A stretch of 64,000 bases of DNA, from assembly GCF_004104015.1 (NCBI RefSeq), contig NZ_RYFV01000001.1:124001-188000 (forward strand). The letters are read 5' to 3'. A model generated the notes under the pieces. That model was not told the DNA's origin. It searched no databases and was given only the letters and a program-made list of their open reading frames with translations. Shown one piece after another: positions 16,925 through 24,701 of the stretch. Every line of letters starts with the position of its first letter. Within the stretch, counting starts at the first letter, position 1. The position numbers and the translations under genes were made by a program. Source of the stretch: Actinomyces oricola. Its GTDB lineage: Bacteria > Actinomycetota > Actinomycetes > Actinomycetales > Actinomycetaceae.

Positions 16925-18355
16925 ATGCGCAGAGCGAAGATCGTATGCACCCTGGGCCCCGCCACTGATTCTCCCGAACAGGTGCAGGCGCTCGTAGACG
17001 CCGGCATGAACGTGGCCAGGATCAACCGCTCCCACGGACGTGCAGAGGACCAGGAGGAGGTCATCGCCCGCGTACGCGAGGCGGCCGAGGCCTCCGGGCG
17101 CGCCATCGCCATCCTCGTGGACCTCCAGGGACCCAAGATCCGCCTGGGGAAGTTCGTCAACGACCAGAAGGTCATGCTCCACAAGGGCGACGAGTTCACC
17201 ATCACCACCGACGACGTTCTGGGCACCGTCAAGCGCTGCTCAACTACTTTCAAGGGCCTGCCCGGGGACTGCCGCCCCGGTGATCGCCTTCTCATTGACG
17301 ACGGCAATGTCGCCGTGCGCGTGGTGGCCGTCACTGACACCGACGTGGTCACCAAGGTTGAAGTGGCCGGTTACGTGTCCAACCACAAGGGGCTCAACCT
17401 GCCCGGCGTGGCGGTCTCCGTGCCCGCCCTGAGCGAGAAGGACCGTGAGGATCTGCGTTGGGCCATTAAGATCGGCGCCGACCTCATCGCCCTGTCCTTT
17501 GTGCGCAATGCCGACGACATTAACGATGTCCACCAGATCATGGACGAGGCCGGTGTGCGCATCCCGGTCATTGCTAAGATCGAGAAGCCGCAGGCAGTCG
17601 ATAATCTCTTCGACATTGTCTCCGCCTTCGACGGCATTATGGTGGCCCGCGGCGACCTGGGCGTGGAGATGCCGCTGGAGTCGGTGCCACTGGCCCAAAA
17701 GCGCGCCATTGAGCTCGCCCGCCGTCAGGCCAAGCCCGTCATTGTGGCCACTCAGGTGCTGGAGTCCATGATCCAGAACCCGCGCCCCACGCGTGCCGAG
17801 GCCTCCGACTGCGCCAATGCCATCCTCGACGGCGCCGACGCCGTCATGCTCTCCGGCGAGACCTCCGTGGGCGCCTACCCGATTGAGGCCGTCCGCACCA
17901 TGGCCCGCATTATTGAGAACGTGGAGGAGAACGGCGGCGAGCGCATTGCCGAGCTGGGCTCCTACCCGCAGACCCGCGCCGGCGCACTGACCCGCGCCGC
18001 CGCCGAGATGGGCGAGCAGCTCGACGCCGCCTACCTGGTGACCTTCACCCAGTCCGGTGACACCGCCCGCCGCCTGTCCCGTTTGCGCACCACCATCCCC
18101 TTGCTGGCTTTCACTCCTCTGCACTCCACTCGCGCCCAACTGGCCGTGTCCTGGGGGGTGTCCACCTACGAGGTGCCCGAGGTCAAGCACACCGATGAAA
18201 TGGTCGCCCAAGTCGATGAGCTTCTGCGGGCCAAGCACCTGGCCAATGAGGGGGACACAGTGGTGATTGTGGCGGGGCTACCGCCCGGCACGCCGGGCTC
18301 AACCAACTCCCTGCGCATTCACACCGTCGGCGAGAAGGCCATTTTCGAGCACTGA
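16925..18355 (+). CDS. pyk: Pyruvate kinase
   Basis: Predicted 476 residues. It makes pyruvate and ATP from phosphoenolpyruvate and ADP, the last step of glycolysis. The N-terminus MRRAKIVCTLGPA is the family's usual start. Active-site parts are present: NRSHG, the signature IPVIAKIEKPQAVDN, MVARGDLGVEMP and VMLSGETSVGAYP. The C-terminal allosteric domain is complete. The ATG at 16925 follows the -10 TAGCAT by six bases; an ATG at 16917 is out of frame. A strong hairpin follows the stop. It is separate from the gap-pgk-tpiA cluster at the other end of the window. Confidence 0.96.
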   Translation: MRRAKIVCTLGPATDSPEQVQALVDAGMNVARINRSHGRAEDQEEVIARVREAAEASGRAIAILVDLQGPKIRLGKFVNDQKVMLHKGDEFTITTDDVLGTVKRCSTTFKGLPGDCRPGDRLLIDDGNVAVRVVAVTDTDVVTKVEVAGYVSNHKGLNLPGVAVSVPALSEKDREDLRWAIKIGADLIALSFVRNADDINDVHQIMDEAGVRIPVIAKIEKPQAVDNLFDIVSAFDGIMVARGDLGVEMPLESVPLAQKRAIELARRQAKPVIVATQVLESMIQNPRPTRAEASDCANAILDGADAVMLSGETSVGAYPIEAVRTMARIIENVEENGGERIAELGSYPQTRAGALTRAAAEMGEQLDAAYLVTFTQSGDTARRLSRLRTTIPLLAFTPLHSTRAQLAVSWGVSTYEVPEVKHTDEMVAQVDELLRAKHLANEGDTVVIVAGLPPGTPGSTNSLRIHTVGEKAIFEH

Positions 18356-18363
18356 GACCGGTG

Positions 18364-18406
18364 ACGCCGGTGGGCCCCGCTCTTTATGAGCGGGGCCCAC
18401 CGGCGT
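18364..18406 (+). terminator. Hairpin terminator after pyk
   Basis: An 18-bp perfect stem (18364-18381 with 18389-18406) closes a seven-base loop CTTTATG. There is little T-richness after it. Confidence 0.7.
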
Positions 18407-18463
18407 TGTGACGCGGAAACGGGGCGTCCAGACACGAAGACAGGGGCGCCCAGGGGCCTGCGG

Positions 18464-18537
18464 GCCGCCGCATAGCCGTTGTGTAGCCGCCGCATAGCTG
18501 TATATGGCCGTATATACGGGCATATACAGCTATGCGG
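18464..18537. repeat. AT-rich nested palindrome with direct repeats next to tRNA-Leu
   Basis: CCGCATAGCTGTATATG (18490-18506) is inverted perfectly at 18521-18537. Between the arms lies a second palindrome, CCGTATATACGG (18508-18519). The 13-mer GCCGCCGCATAGC occurs directly at 18464 and 18486. The element is unusually AT-rich for this DNA and lies just past the 3' end of the leftward tRNA-Leu. It could be a tRNA terminator, a protein-binding site or an old attachment scar. Confidence 0.7.
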
Positions 18538-18550
18538 GCCCGCGGGGCGC

Positions 18551-18627
18551 TGGTGCCTCCGGTGGGACTCGAACCCACACTGGTCCGATTTTGAGTCGGA
18601 TGCCTCTGCCAATTGGGCTACGGAGGC
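18551..18627 (-). tRNA. tRNA-Leu (CAA), short variable loop, CCA encoded
   Basis: Read on the minus strand: a seven-bp acceptor stem GCCTCCG/CGGAGGC, a D arm, anticodon stem TCCGA/TCGGA with loop CTCAAAA (anticodon CAA), a five-base variable loop, the T arm GTGGG/CCCAC and ACCA. The discriminator is A, as leucyl-tRNA synthetase needs. At 77 bases including CCA it lacks the long variable arm normal for tRNA-Leu. Confidence 0.9.
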
Positions 18628-18669
18628 GCGCCGCCGTGTGGATCGGCGGCGTCACGCTAATGAGCATAC

Positions 18670-18675
18670 TAGGAT
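18670..18675 (+). promoter_or_regulatory. -10 element (TAGGAT) of leaderless pdtaR
   Basis: TAGGAT ends six bases before the GTG at 18682. Confidence 0.6.
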
Positions 18676-18681
18676 CGGTGC

Positions 18682-19293
18682 GTGAGTAACGAGTCCACCG
18701 CACCAAGTCCCCGTAGGGTCCTCGTCGCAGAGGACGAGACCCTCATCCGTCTCGACATCGTCGAGACCCTGGTAGACGCAGGATACAGGGTCGTCGCCGA
18801 GGCCGCCAATGGTGAGGAGGCCGTCCGCCTGGCCGCGGAGCACGAGCCCGACCTGTGCGTTATGGATATTAAGATGCCGGTCATGGACGGCATTACTGCC
18901 GCCGAGCGGATCATTGACCAACACGATTGTGCTGTGGTCATGCTCACCGCTTTCTCCCAGACCGACCTGGTCGAGCGGGCCGGGGCGGCCGGAGCCATGG
19001 CCTACGTGGTCAAGCCCTTCACTCCCGCCGATCTCATCCCCGCACTTGAGATCGCCATGTCCCGGCACGAGGAGATCCAGTCCTTAGAGGCCGAGATCAG
19101 TGACCTCACCGAGCGCTTTGAAACTCGCAAGCGCGTGGACCGGGCCAAGGGCCTGCTCATGGAGAAGATGGGCCTATCGGAGCCGGACGCTTTCCGCTGG
19201 CTCCAAAAGACCTCCATGAACCGCCGCCTGACCATGCGGGAGGTCGCCGACGCCGTCATTGAGCAGGTCGGCGATTCCCCCAAGCGATCCTGA
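18682..19293 (+). CDS. pdtaR: ANTAR-domain response regulator PdtaR
   Basis: Predicted 203 residues. A receiver domain (about 12-125) has acidic residues Glu17/Asp18, phosphoacceptor Asp62 in VMDIKMP and the conserved Lys of VVKPF. A coiled linker leads to an ANTAR RNA-binding domain (about 135-195, RAKGLLMEKMGLSEPDAFRWLQKTS). Such proteins act after transcription starts, preventing termination at paired RNA hairpins once phosphorylated by a histidine kinase such as PdtaS. No kinase is adjacent. The GTG start follows TAGGAT by six bases. Position beside polA matches mycobacteria. Confidence 0.9.
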   Translation: MSNESTAPSPRRVLVAEDETLIRLDIVETLVDAGYRVVAEAANGEEAVRLAAEHEPDLCVMDIKMPVMDGITAAERIIDQHDCAVVMLTAFSQTDLVERAGAAGAMAYVVKPFTPADLIPALEIAMSRHEEIQSLEAEISDLTERFETRKRVDRAKGLLMEKMGLSEPDAFRWLQKTSMNRRLTMREVADAVIEQVGDSPKRS

Positions 19294-19356
19294 GCCCACG
19301 CTTCCGCCCCTGTCCGCCCACCCCAATGGCGGCGTGCCCGTGACCGGGGCAGGATC

Positions 19357-19926
19357 TCAGGTGAACAGACTCCGCAGGGTGCCGCGCCCCACCAGCCGTC
19401 CGTCCTCGTCGCTGATCGAGACCTCGTAGACCGCGGTGCGGCCGCCGCGATGCACAGGAACCGCGACTGCCGTAACCCAGCCGCGATACACAGGGCGCAG
19501 GTGGCTGACCTGCAACTCCGCACCCACCGGCACCAGGCCCTCAGGGGCCGCCTGCCGTGAGGCCACCGAGGCGGCCGTCTCCACCAGGGCCGCGGTGGCC
19601 CCGCCGTGAAGAGTCCCGGCCACCTGGAGAGCACCCTCCACCGGCATGCGCACCACGGTGCGCTCCGCCCCCCGCTCGAGAACCTCCATGCCCAAAGTCG
19701 CCATGAGCGTGCCGGCCTCGGCGCTCTCCAACCCCAGGCGCATAGCGCTGGCCGCCGACACCGCCGAGCCGGCCGGCCGCGGATCGGGGTAGGGGCGCAC
19801 CCCCGGTGGGGGGAAGGCGACTGCCATCTCCGCTGAACGGCCGGTGCGCCGCCCACCGTCGGCCCCCGGGGCGGCGACGGAGTCGGGGGAGGAGGGGCGG
19901 GCAGCATCGGGCTTCTGATTACTCAT
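19357..19926 (-). CDS. Hotdog-fold acyl-CoA thioesterase, PaaI family
   Basis: Predicted 189 residues. A low-complexity N-terminus (about 1-55) precedes a hotdog domain containing TLHGGATAALVETAAS (residues 105-120), with the family's His-Gly-Gly and catalytic Glu116. The enzyme would hydrolyse aromatic or fatty acyl-CoA; the true substrate is unknown. The start at 19926 is only 17 bases from the divergent polA start, so their promoters must interleave. A later ATG (MAVAFPPPG) is an alternative start. It is convergent with pdtaR. Confidence 0.8.
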   Translation of the reverse strand: MSNQKPDAARPSSPDSVAAPGADGGRRTGRSAEMAVAFPPPGVRPYPDPRPAGSAVSAASAMRLGLESAEAGTLMATLGMEVLERGAERTVVRMPVEGALQVAGTLHGGATAALVETAASVASRQAAPEGLVPVGAELQVSHLRPVYRGWVTAVAVPVHRGGRTAVYEVSISDEDGRLVGRGTLRSLFT

Positions 19927-19931
19927 ACCCG

Positions 19932-19937
19932 TAGGCT
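19932..19937 (+). promoter_or_regulatory. -10 element (TAGGCT) of leaderless polA
   Basis: TAGGCT ends six bases before the polA GTG at 19944. Confidence 0.6.
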
Positions 19938-19943
19938 GGCACG

Positions 19944-22724
19944 GTGAGCACCACGACGACCAGCCCGCCGAGCGCGTCACATAACACGCTCCTCCTCATT
20001 GACGGCCACTCCATGGCCTTCCGCGCCTACTATGCGCTGCCCGTGGACTCCTTCGCCACCTCCACCGGCCAGCCCACCAATGCCGTCCACGGTTTCACCT
20101 CCATGTTCCTGTCACTGCTGGAGCAGGAGACCCCCACCCATGTGGCGGTCGCCTTCGACCTGGCCGGCGGAACCTTCCGCACACAGGAGTACCCCGAGTA
20201 CAAGGCCACCCGCGATGAGACCCCGCAGCCCTTCGTCGGGCAGGTCGAGCTCATAGAGGAGGTCCTGGCCGCCATGGGGATACCCGCCATTACCGCCCCC
20301 GGCTATGAGGCCGATGACATCCTGGCCACCCTGGCCGCCGCCGGCCAGCGTGAGCACATGGAGGTGCTCTTGTGCTCCGGGGACCGCGACACCTTCCAGA
20401 CCGTGACCGAGCACTGCACCGTGCTCTACCCCGTCAAAGGCGTATCCACCATGCGCCGCATGACGCCGGCGGAGGTGGAGGAGCGCTACGGCGTGCCCCC
20501 GCAGCGCTACCCTCACCTGGCTGCTCTCGTGGGGGAGACCAGCGACAACCTTCCCGGCGTACCCGGGGTCGGGCCCAAGACCGCCGCGAAGTGGATTAAG
20601 CAGTACGACGGCCTGGACAGCATTATTGCCCGCGCTGATGAGATCAAGGGCAAGGTCGGCCAATCCTTGCGCGACCACCTCGACAACGTCCTGCGCAACC
20701 GCCGCCTCAACCGGTTGGTCACCGACCTGGATCTGGGCCTCGACCCGGACGTCGACCTGCGATTGCGCGGCGCCGACCGCGCCGCTCTCGCCCGCGTCAT
20801 GGAGTCCCTGGAGTTCCGCACCCTCCATGCCCGGGCCCTGCGCACCCTGCCCTTCACCGACACCGCCGACCAGGCGCCCCCCGCCGACGGCTCCGAGGAC
20901 GACCTGGCCTCCCGCCTGGCTCACCTGCCCACCACCGTGCCCGGAACGGACCTGGCCCCCGGCGCCCTGGGGCAGTGGTTGGCCGAGCACCTGACTGGTG
21001 ACACCCCACTGGGGCTGTCGGTCACCGGCACCATGCGCCCCGGTGAGGGGGACGCCGTGCTCGTGGCGCTCTCCGACGGCGTCACCGCCGCGGCCATTGA
21101 CCTGGCCCTCATCTCACCGGAGGACGAGGCGACCCTGGCGGCGCTGCTCTCCGACCCCGCCCGCACCAAGGTCGTCGCCGACGCCAAAGGCGCGTGGCAC
21201 GCCCTGCGCGCCCGGGGACTCGCCCTTGACGGCGTGAGCGCCGACCCCTCCCTGGCCGGCTACCTGTGCCGCCCCGAGCAGCGCAGCTACGACGTCGACT
21301 CCTTGGCCCAGCGCTGGCTCGGAATTGAAATGGGATCCGTTAGCGCCAATGCCCCGGCCGAGGACGCCCAGAGCGCCTTCGATTTGGAGGCCCTGACCCA
21401 GCAGGCCCCGCCGACCGCCGCCCTGGAGGCTGCGCGCCGCGCCGCCGTGCTCCTGCCCCTCCAGGCCGAACTCGACACCCAGATGGGCCGCCGGGGTGTG
21501 CGCGAGCTCTTCACCGCCCTGGAAATGCCCGTGGCGGCGTGCCTGGCGGCGATGGAGGACGCCGGCATCGCCGTGGACGACAAGGTCCTCGCCCAACGGC
21601 AGGTCGAGCTCGACGCGCGCGTCACGGCGGCGGCGGCCCGCGCCTATGAGGCCGCCGGCCACGAGCTCAACCTCTCCAGCCCCAAACAGCTCCAAGCAGT
21701 GCTGTTCGACGAGCTCGGCATGCCCAAGACGCGTCGCACCAAGACCGGATACACCACTGACGCCGGGGCGCTGGCCAACCTCTTCGCCCGCACCGGCCAC
21801 CCCTTCCTGGAGAACCTTCTGGAGCACCGCGACGCCATTAAGCTGCGACAGACCGTTGAGGGGCTGCGCAAGGCGATCCTGCCCGACGGGCGCATCCACA
21901 CCACCTTCCAGCAGACGGTCGCCGCCACCGGCCGCCTGTCCTCCACCGACCCCAACCTGCAGAACATTCCCGCCCGCACTATTGAGGGTATGCGCATCCG
22001 GGAGGCCTTCACCGTGGGCGAGGGCTACGAGTGCCTCATGACGGCCGACTACTCCCAAATCGAAATGCGCATTATGGCGCACCTATCCGGTGACGAGGCC
22101 CTTATTGAGGCCTTCCGCAGCGGAGAAGACCTGCACCGCTACGTCGCCGCCCTCGTCCACGATATTGACGTCGAGGCCGTCACCGCCGAGCAGCGCAGCC
22201 ACGTCAAGGCCATGAGCTACGGCCTGGCCTATGGACTGTCCACCTTCGGGCTGGCCCGCCAGCTCGGCATTGAGAACGGCGAGGCCGCCTCCCTGCGCGA
22301 CCGCTACTTCGCCCGCTTCGGGCGGGTGCGCGACTACCTGGAGTCCGTGGTCGAGGAGGCCCGCCGCGACGGCTACACCCAGACCATGTTCGGCCGCCGC
22401 CGCTACCTACCGGATCTGGCGAGCACCAACCGCCAGCGCCGCGAGATGGCGGAGCGCGCCGCCCTCAACGCCCCCATCCAGGGCAGCGCCGCAGACATTG
22501 TCAAAAAGGCCATGATCGACGTCGAGCAGGCCCTGGGGGAGGCGGGGTTGACCAGCCGCCTCCTGCTGCAAATCCATGACGAGCTCCTGGTCGAGGTCGC
22601 CCCCGGTCAGGCCGACGCCGTTGAAGAGCTCCTGCATGAGCGCATGGGGGCGGCGGCGGAGCTGTCGGTGCCTTTAGACGTGTCGGTGGGGCGGGGTGCG
22701 AACTGGCGGGAGGCCGCCCATTGA
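19944..22724 (+). CDS. polA: DNA polymerase I
   Basis: Predicted 926 residues. The 5'-3' exonuclease domain (about 14-310) has LLIDGHSMAFRAYYALP, GYEADD and VGETSDNLPGVPGVGPKTA. The middle 3'-5' exonuclease-like domain lacks the acidic catalytic residues, so proofreading is probably absent, as in other actinobacterial PolA. The polymerase domain has motif A DYSQIEMRIMAHLSGDE near 700, motif B RREMAERAALNAPIQGSAAD and motif C QIHDELLVEV. It fills gaps and removes RNA primers in replication and excision repair. The GTG start follows TAGGCT by six bases. Confidence 0.96.
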   Translation: MSTTTTSPPSASHNTLLLIDGHSMAFRAYYALPVDSFATSTGQPTNAVHGFTSMFLSLLEQETPTHVAVAFDLAGGTFRTQEYPEYKATRDETPQPFVGQVELIEEVLAAMGIPAITAPGYEADDILATLAAAGQREHMEVLLCSGDRDTFQTVTEHCTVLYPVKGVSTMRRMTPAEVEERYGVPPQRYPHLAALVGETSDNLPGVPGVGPKTAAKWIKQYDGLDSIIARADEIKGKVGQSLRDHLDNVLRNRRLNRLVTDLDLGLDPDVDLRLRGADRAALARVMESLEFRTLHARALRTLPFTDTADQAPPADGSEDDLASRLAHLPTTVPGTDLAPGALGQWLAEHLTGDTPLGLSVTGTMRPGEGDAVLVALSDGVTAAAIDLALISPEDEATLAALLSDPARTKVVADAKGAWHALRARGLALDGVSADPSLAGYLCRPEQRSYDVDSLAQRWLGIEMGSVSANAPAEDAQSAFDLEALTQQAPPTAALEAARRAAVLLPLQAELDTQMGRRGVRELFTALEMPVAACLAAMEDAGIAVDDKVLAQRQVELDARVTAAAARAYEAAGHELNLSSPKQLQAVLFDELGMPKTRRTKTGYTTDAGALANLFARTGHPFLENLLEHRDAIKLRQTVEGLRKAILPDGRIHTTFQQTVAATGRLSSTDPNLQNIPARTIEGMRIREAFTVGEGYECLMTADYSQIEMRIMAHLSGDEALIEAFRSGEDLHRYVAALVHDIDVEAVTAEQRSHVKAMSYGLAYGLSTFGLARQLGIENGEAASLRDRYFARFGRVRDYLESVVEEARRDGYTQTMFGRRRYLPDLASTNRQRREMAERAALNAPIQGSAADIVKKAMIDVEQALGEAGLTSRLLLQIHDELLVEVAPGQADAVEELLHERMGAAAELSVPLDVSVGRGANWREAAH

Positions 22725-23016
22725 GGCGCCCGGCACCGCAGGCCGACTGGCGTCCTGCCGGGCGGGGCGGACGTTGACGTGAGACATCCCACTGCCGTCG
22801 ATGGCTGACATTGATGGCGGTGAACAGTCACAGACTGGACTACCCCTGGTAGAGTCCGATGTGTGCGCCCCTGGGCGCCTGCGGCTGTCCCTGTCCTTGG
22901 CGGGACTCTCGGGCACCCGACTGCGCCGCGGAACCAGTCCGGGCTGGCTCCCGGTTCGGGGGGATGCATGGTAACTATCGTCCCGACCCCCTTTCCGTAT
23001 TCGGAGCAACCACTCA
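22725..23016 (+). promoter_or_regulatory. rpsA leader with candidate -10
   Basis: The 292-base gap holds TAGAGT at 22850-22855, a good -10 hexamer, but no clear -35. It implies a leader of about 155 bases before rpsA, where autoregulation by S1 could act. No other gene is seen. Confidence 0.45.
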
Positions 23017-24465
23017 ATGACCACCACCACGCCCACCCCCGCCCCGGTCGCCGTCAACGACATCGGTTCGACCGAGGAGATCCTCGCCGCCGTCGACGAG
23101 ACCATCAAGTACTTCGACGACGGTGACATCGTCGAGGGCACTGTTGTCAAGGTCGACCGTGATGAGGTCCTCCTGGACATCGGCTACAAGACCGAGGGCG
23201 TTATCCTCGCTCGCGAGCTGTCCATTAAGCATGACGTCGACCCCGATGAGATCGTCTCGGTCGGCGATGAGATCGAGGCCCTGGTTCTCCAGAAGGAGGA
23301 CAAGGAGGGCCGTTTGCTGCTGAGCAAGAAGCGTGCCCAGTACGAGCGCGCCTGGGGCACCATCGAGCGCGTTAAGGAAGAGGACGGCGTCGTCACCGGC
23401 ACCGTCATTGAGGTCGTCAAGGGTGGTCTCATCCTCGACATCGGCCTGCGCGGGTTCCTCCCCGCCTCCCTGGTCGAAATGCGCCGTGTGCGCGACCTCC
23501 AGCCCTATGTGGGCCGCGAGCTCGAGGCCAAGATCATCGAGCTGGACAAGAACCGCAATAACGTGGTTCTCTCCCGCCGGGCCTGGTTGGAGCAGACCCA
23601 GTCCGAGGTCCGCACCAACTTCCTCCAGACCCTCCAGAAGGGCCAGGTACGTCCCGGTGTGGTCTCCTCCATTGTCAACTTCGGCGCCTTCGTGGACCTG
23701 GGCGGCGTGGACGGCCTGGTGCATGTCTCCGAGCTGTCCTGGAAGCACATCGACCACCCCTCCGAGGTCGTCGAAGTGGGCCAGGAAGTCACCGTTGAGG
23801 TCTTGGATGTTGACTTCGACCGTGAACGCGTCTCCTTGTCGCTGAAGGCCACCCAGGAGGACCCGTGGCAGGCCTTCGCCCGCACCCACGCCATTGGTCA
23901 GGTGGTGCCCGGTAAGGTCACCAAGCTCGTCCCCTTCGGCGCCTTCGTCCGCGTTGAGGACGGCATTGAGGGCCTGGTACACATCTCCGAGCTGGCTCAG
24001 CGTCATGTTGAGGTGCCTGAGCAGGTCGCCAAGGTCGGTGACGAGGTCTTCGTCAAGGTTATTGACATTGATTTGGAGCGCCGCCGTATCTCCTTGTCCC
24101 TCAAGCAGGCCAATGAGGGCGTGGATCCCGCTTCGGAGGACTTCGATCCCTCCCTGTACGGCATGGCCGCCGAGTACGACGAGAACGGCAACTACAAGTA
24201 CCCCGAGGGCTTCGACCCGGAGACCAACGAGTGGCTTGAAGGCTACGACGCCCAGCGCGAGGCCTGGGAGGCCGAGTACGCGGCGGCTCACGCCCGCTGG
24301 GAGGCCCACAAGGCCCAGGTGGCCAGGGCCATGGAGAATGACACTGAGCCCGACACCGCCCCAGCCGGCTCCACCTCCTACTCCTCGGCCCCTTCGGAGG
24401 CCTCGGGCACCCTCGCCTCTGACGAGGCGCTGGCAGCGCTGCGCGAGAAGCTGACCGGCAACTGA
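23017..24465 (+). CDS. rpsA: 30S ribosomal protein S1
   Basis: Predicted 482 residues with four S1 RNA-binding domains, starting near residues 34, 120, 205 and 290 (GDIVEGTVVKVDRDEVLLDIG, GVVTGTVIEVVKGGLILDIG, GVVSSIVNFGAFVDLGG, GKVTKLVPFGAFVRVEDG). It helps mRNA bind the ribosome; with many leaderless transcripts its reach here may be narrower. Actinobacteria have four domains rather than the six of E. coli, which fits. The C-terminal tail (about 370-482) is acidic and Ala/Ser-rich. A strong hairpin follows. Confidence 0.96.
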   Translation: MTTTTPTPAPVAVNDIGSTEEILAAVDETIKYFDDGDIVEGTVVKVDRDEVLLDIGYKTEGVILARELSIKHDVDPDEIVSVGDEIEALVLQKEDKEGRLLLSKKRAQYERAWGTIERVKEEDGVVTGTVIEVVKGGLILDIGLRGFLPASLVEMRRVRDLQPYVGRELEAKIIELDKNRNNVVLSRRAWLEQTQSEVRTNFLQTLQKGQVRPGVVSSIVNFGAFVDLGGVDGLVHVSELSWKHIDHPSEVVEVGQEVTVEVLDVDFDRERVSLSLKATQEDPWQAFARTHAIGQVVPGKVTKLVPFGAFVRVEDGIEGLVHISELAQRHVEVPEQVAKVGDEVFVKVIDIDLERRRISLSLKQANEGVDPASEDFDPSLYGMAAEYDENGNYKYPEGFDPETNEWLEGYDAQREAWEAEYAAAHARWEAHKAQVARAMENDTEPDTAPAGSTSYSSAPSEASGTLASDEALAALREKLTGN

Positions 24466-24481
24466 CGGGCCACTGAGCCCA

Positions 24482-24523
24482 CGGTTGTGGGGCCCCACCC
24501 GTTCGGGTGGGGCCCCACAACCG
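24482..24523 (+). terminator. Hairpin terminator after rpsA
   Basis: A perfect 19-bp stem (24482-24500 with 24505-24523) closes a GTTC tetraloop. No T-run follows. Confidence 0.75.
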
Positions 24524-24701
24524 CTGTTGCCCAGATCCGACTGCGGGCCGGAACAGCAGCGGCCTCTCCCAGGTCCGGGCGCCTGAGGGCCGCTAGCATC
24601 ATCCGTGGTGGACTGCGCTCCCCATCGCACCCGCTAAGTGCCTGTGCCAGGCTGACTCGCGGGTGCCGGAGCGCCTGGATCTGAGTTGATAGGGAGGACC
24701 G

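Noticed and set aside
23014-24630. Minus-strand open frame of about 538 codons opposite rpsA
   Set aside because: It is again a codon-bias shadow; rpsA has all expected domains.
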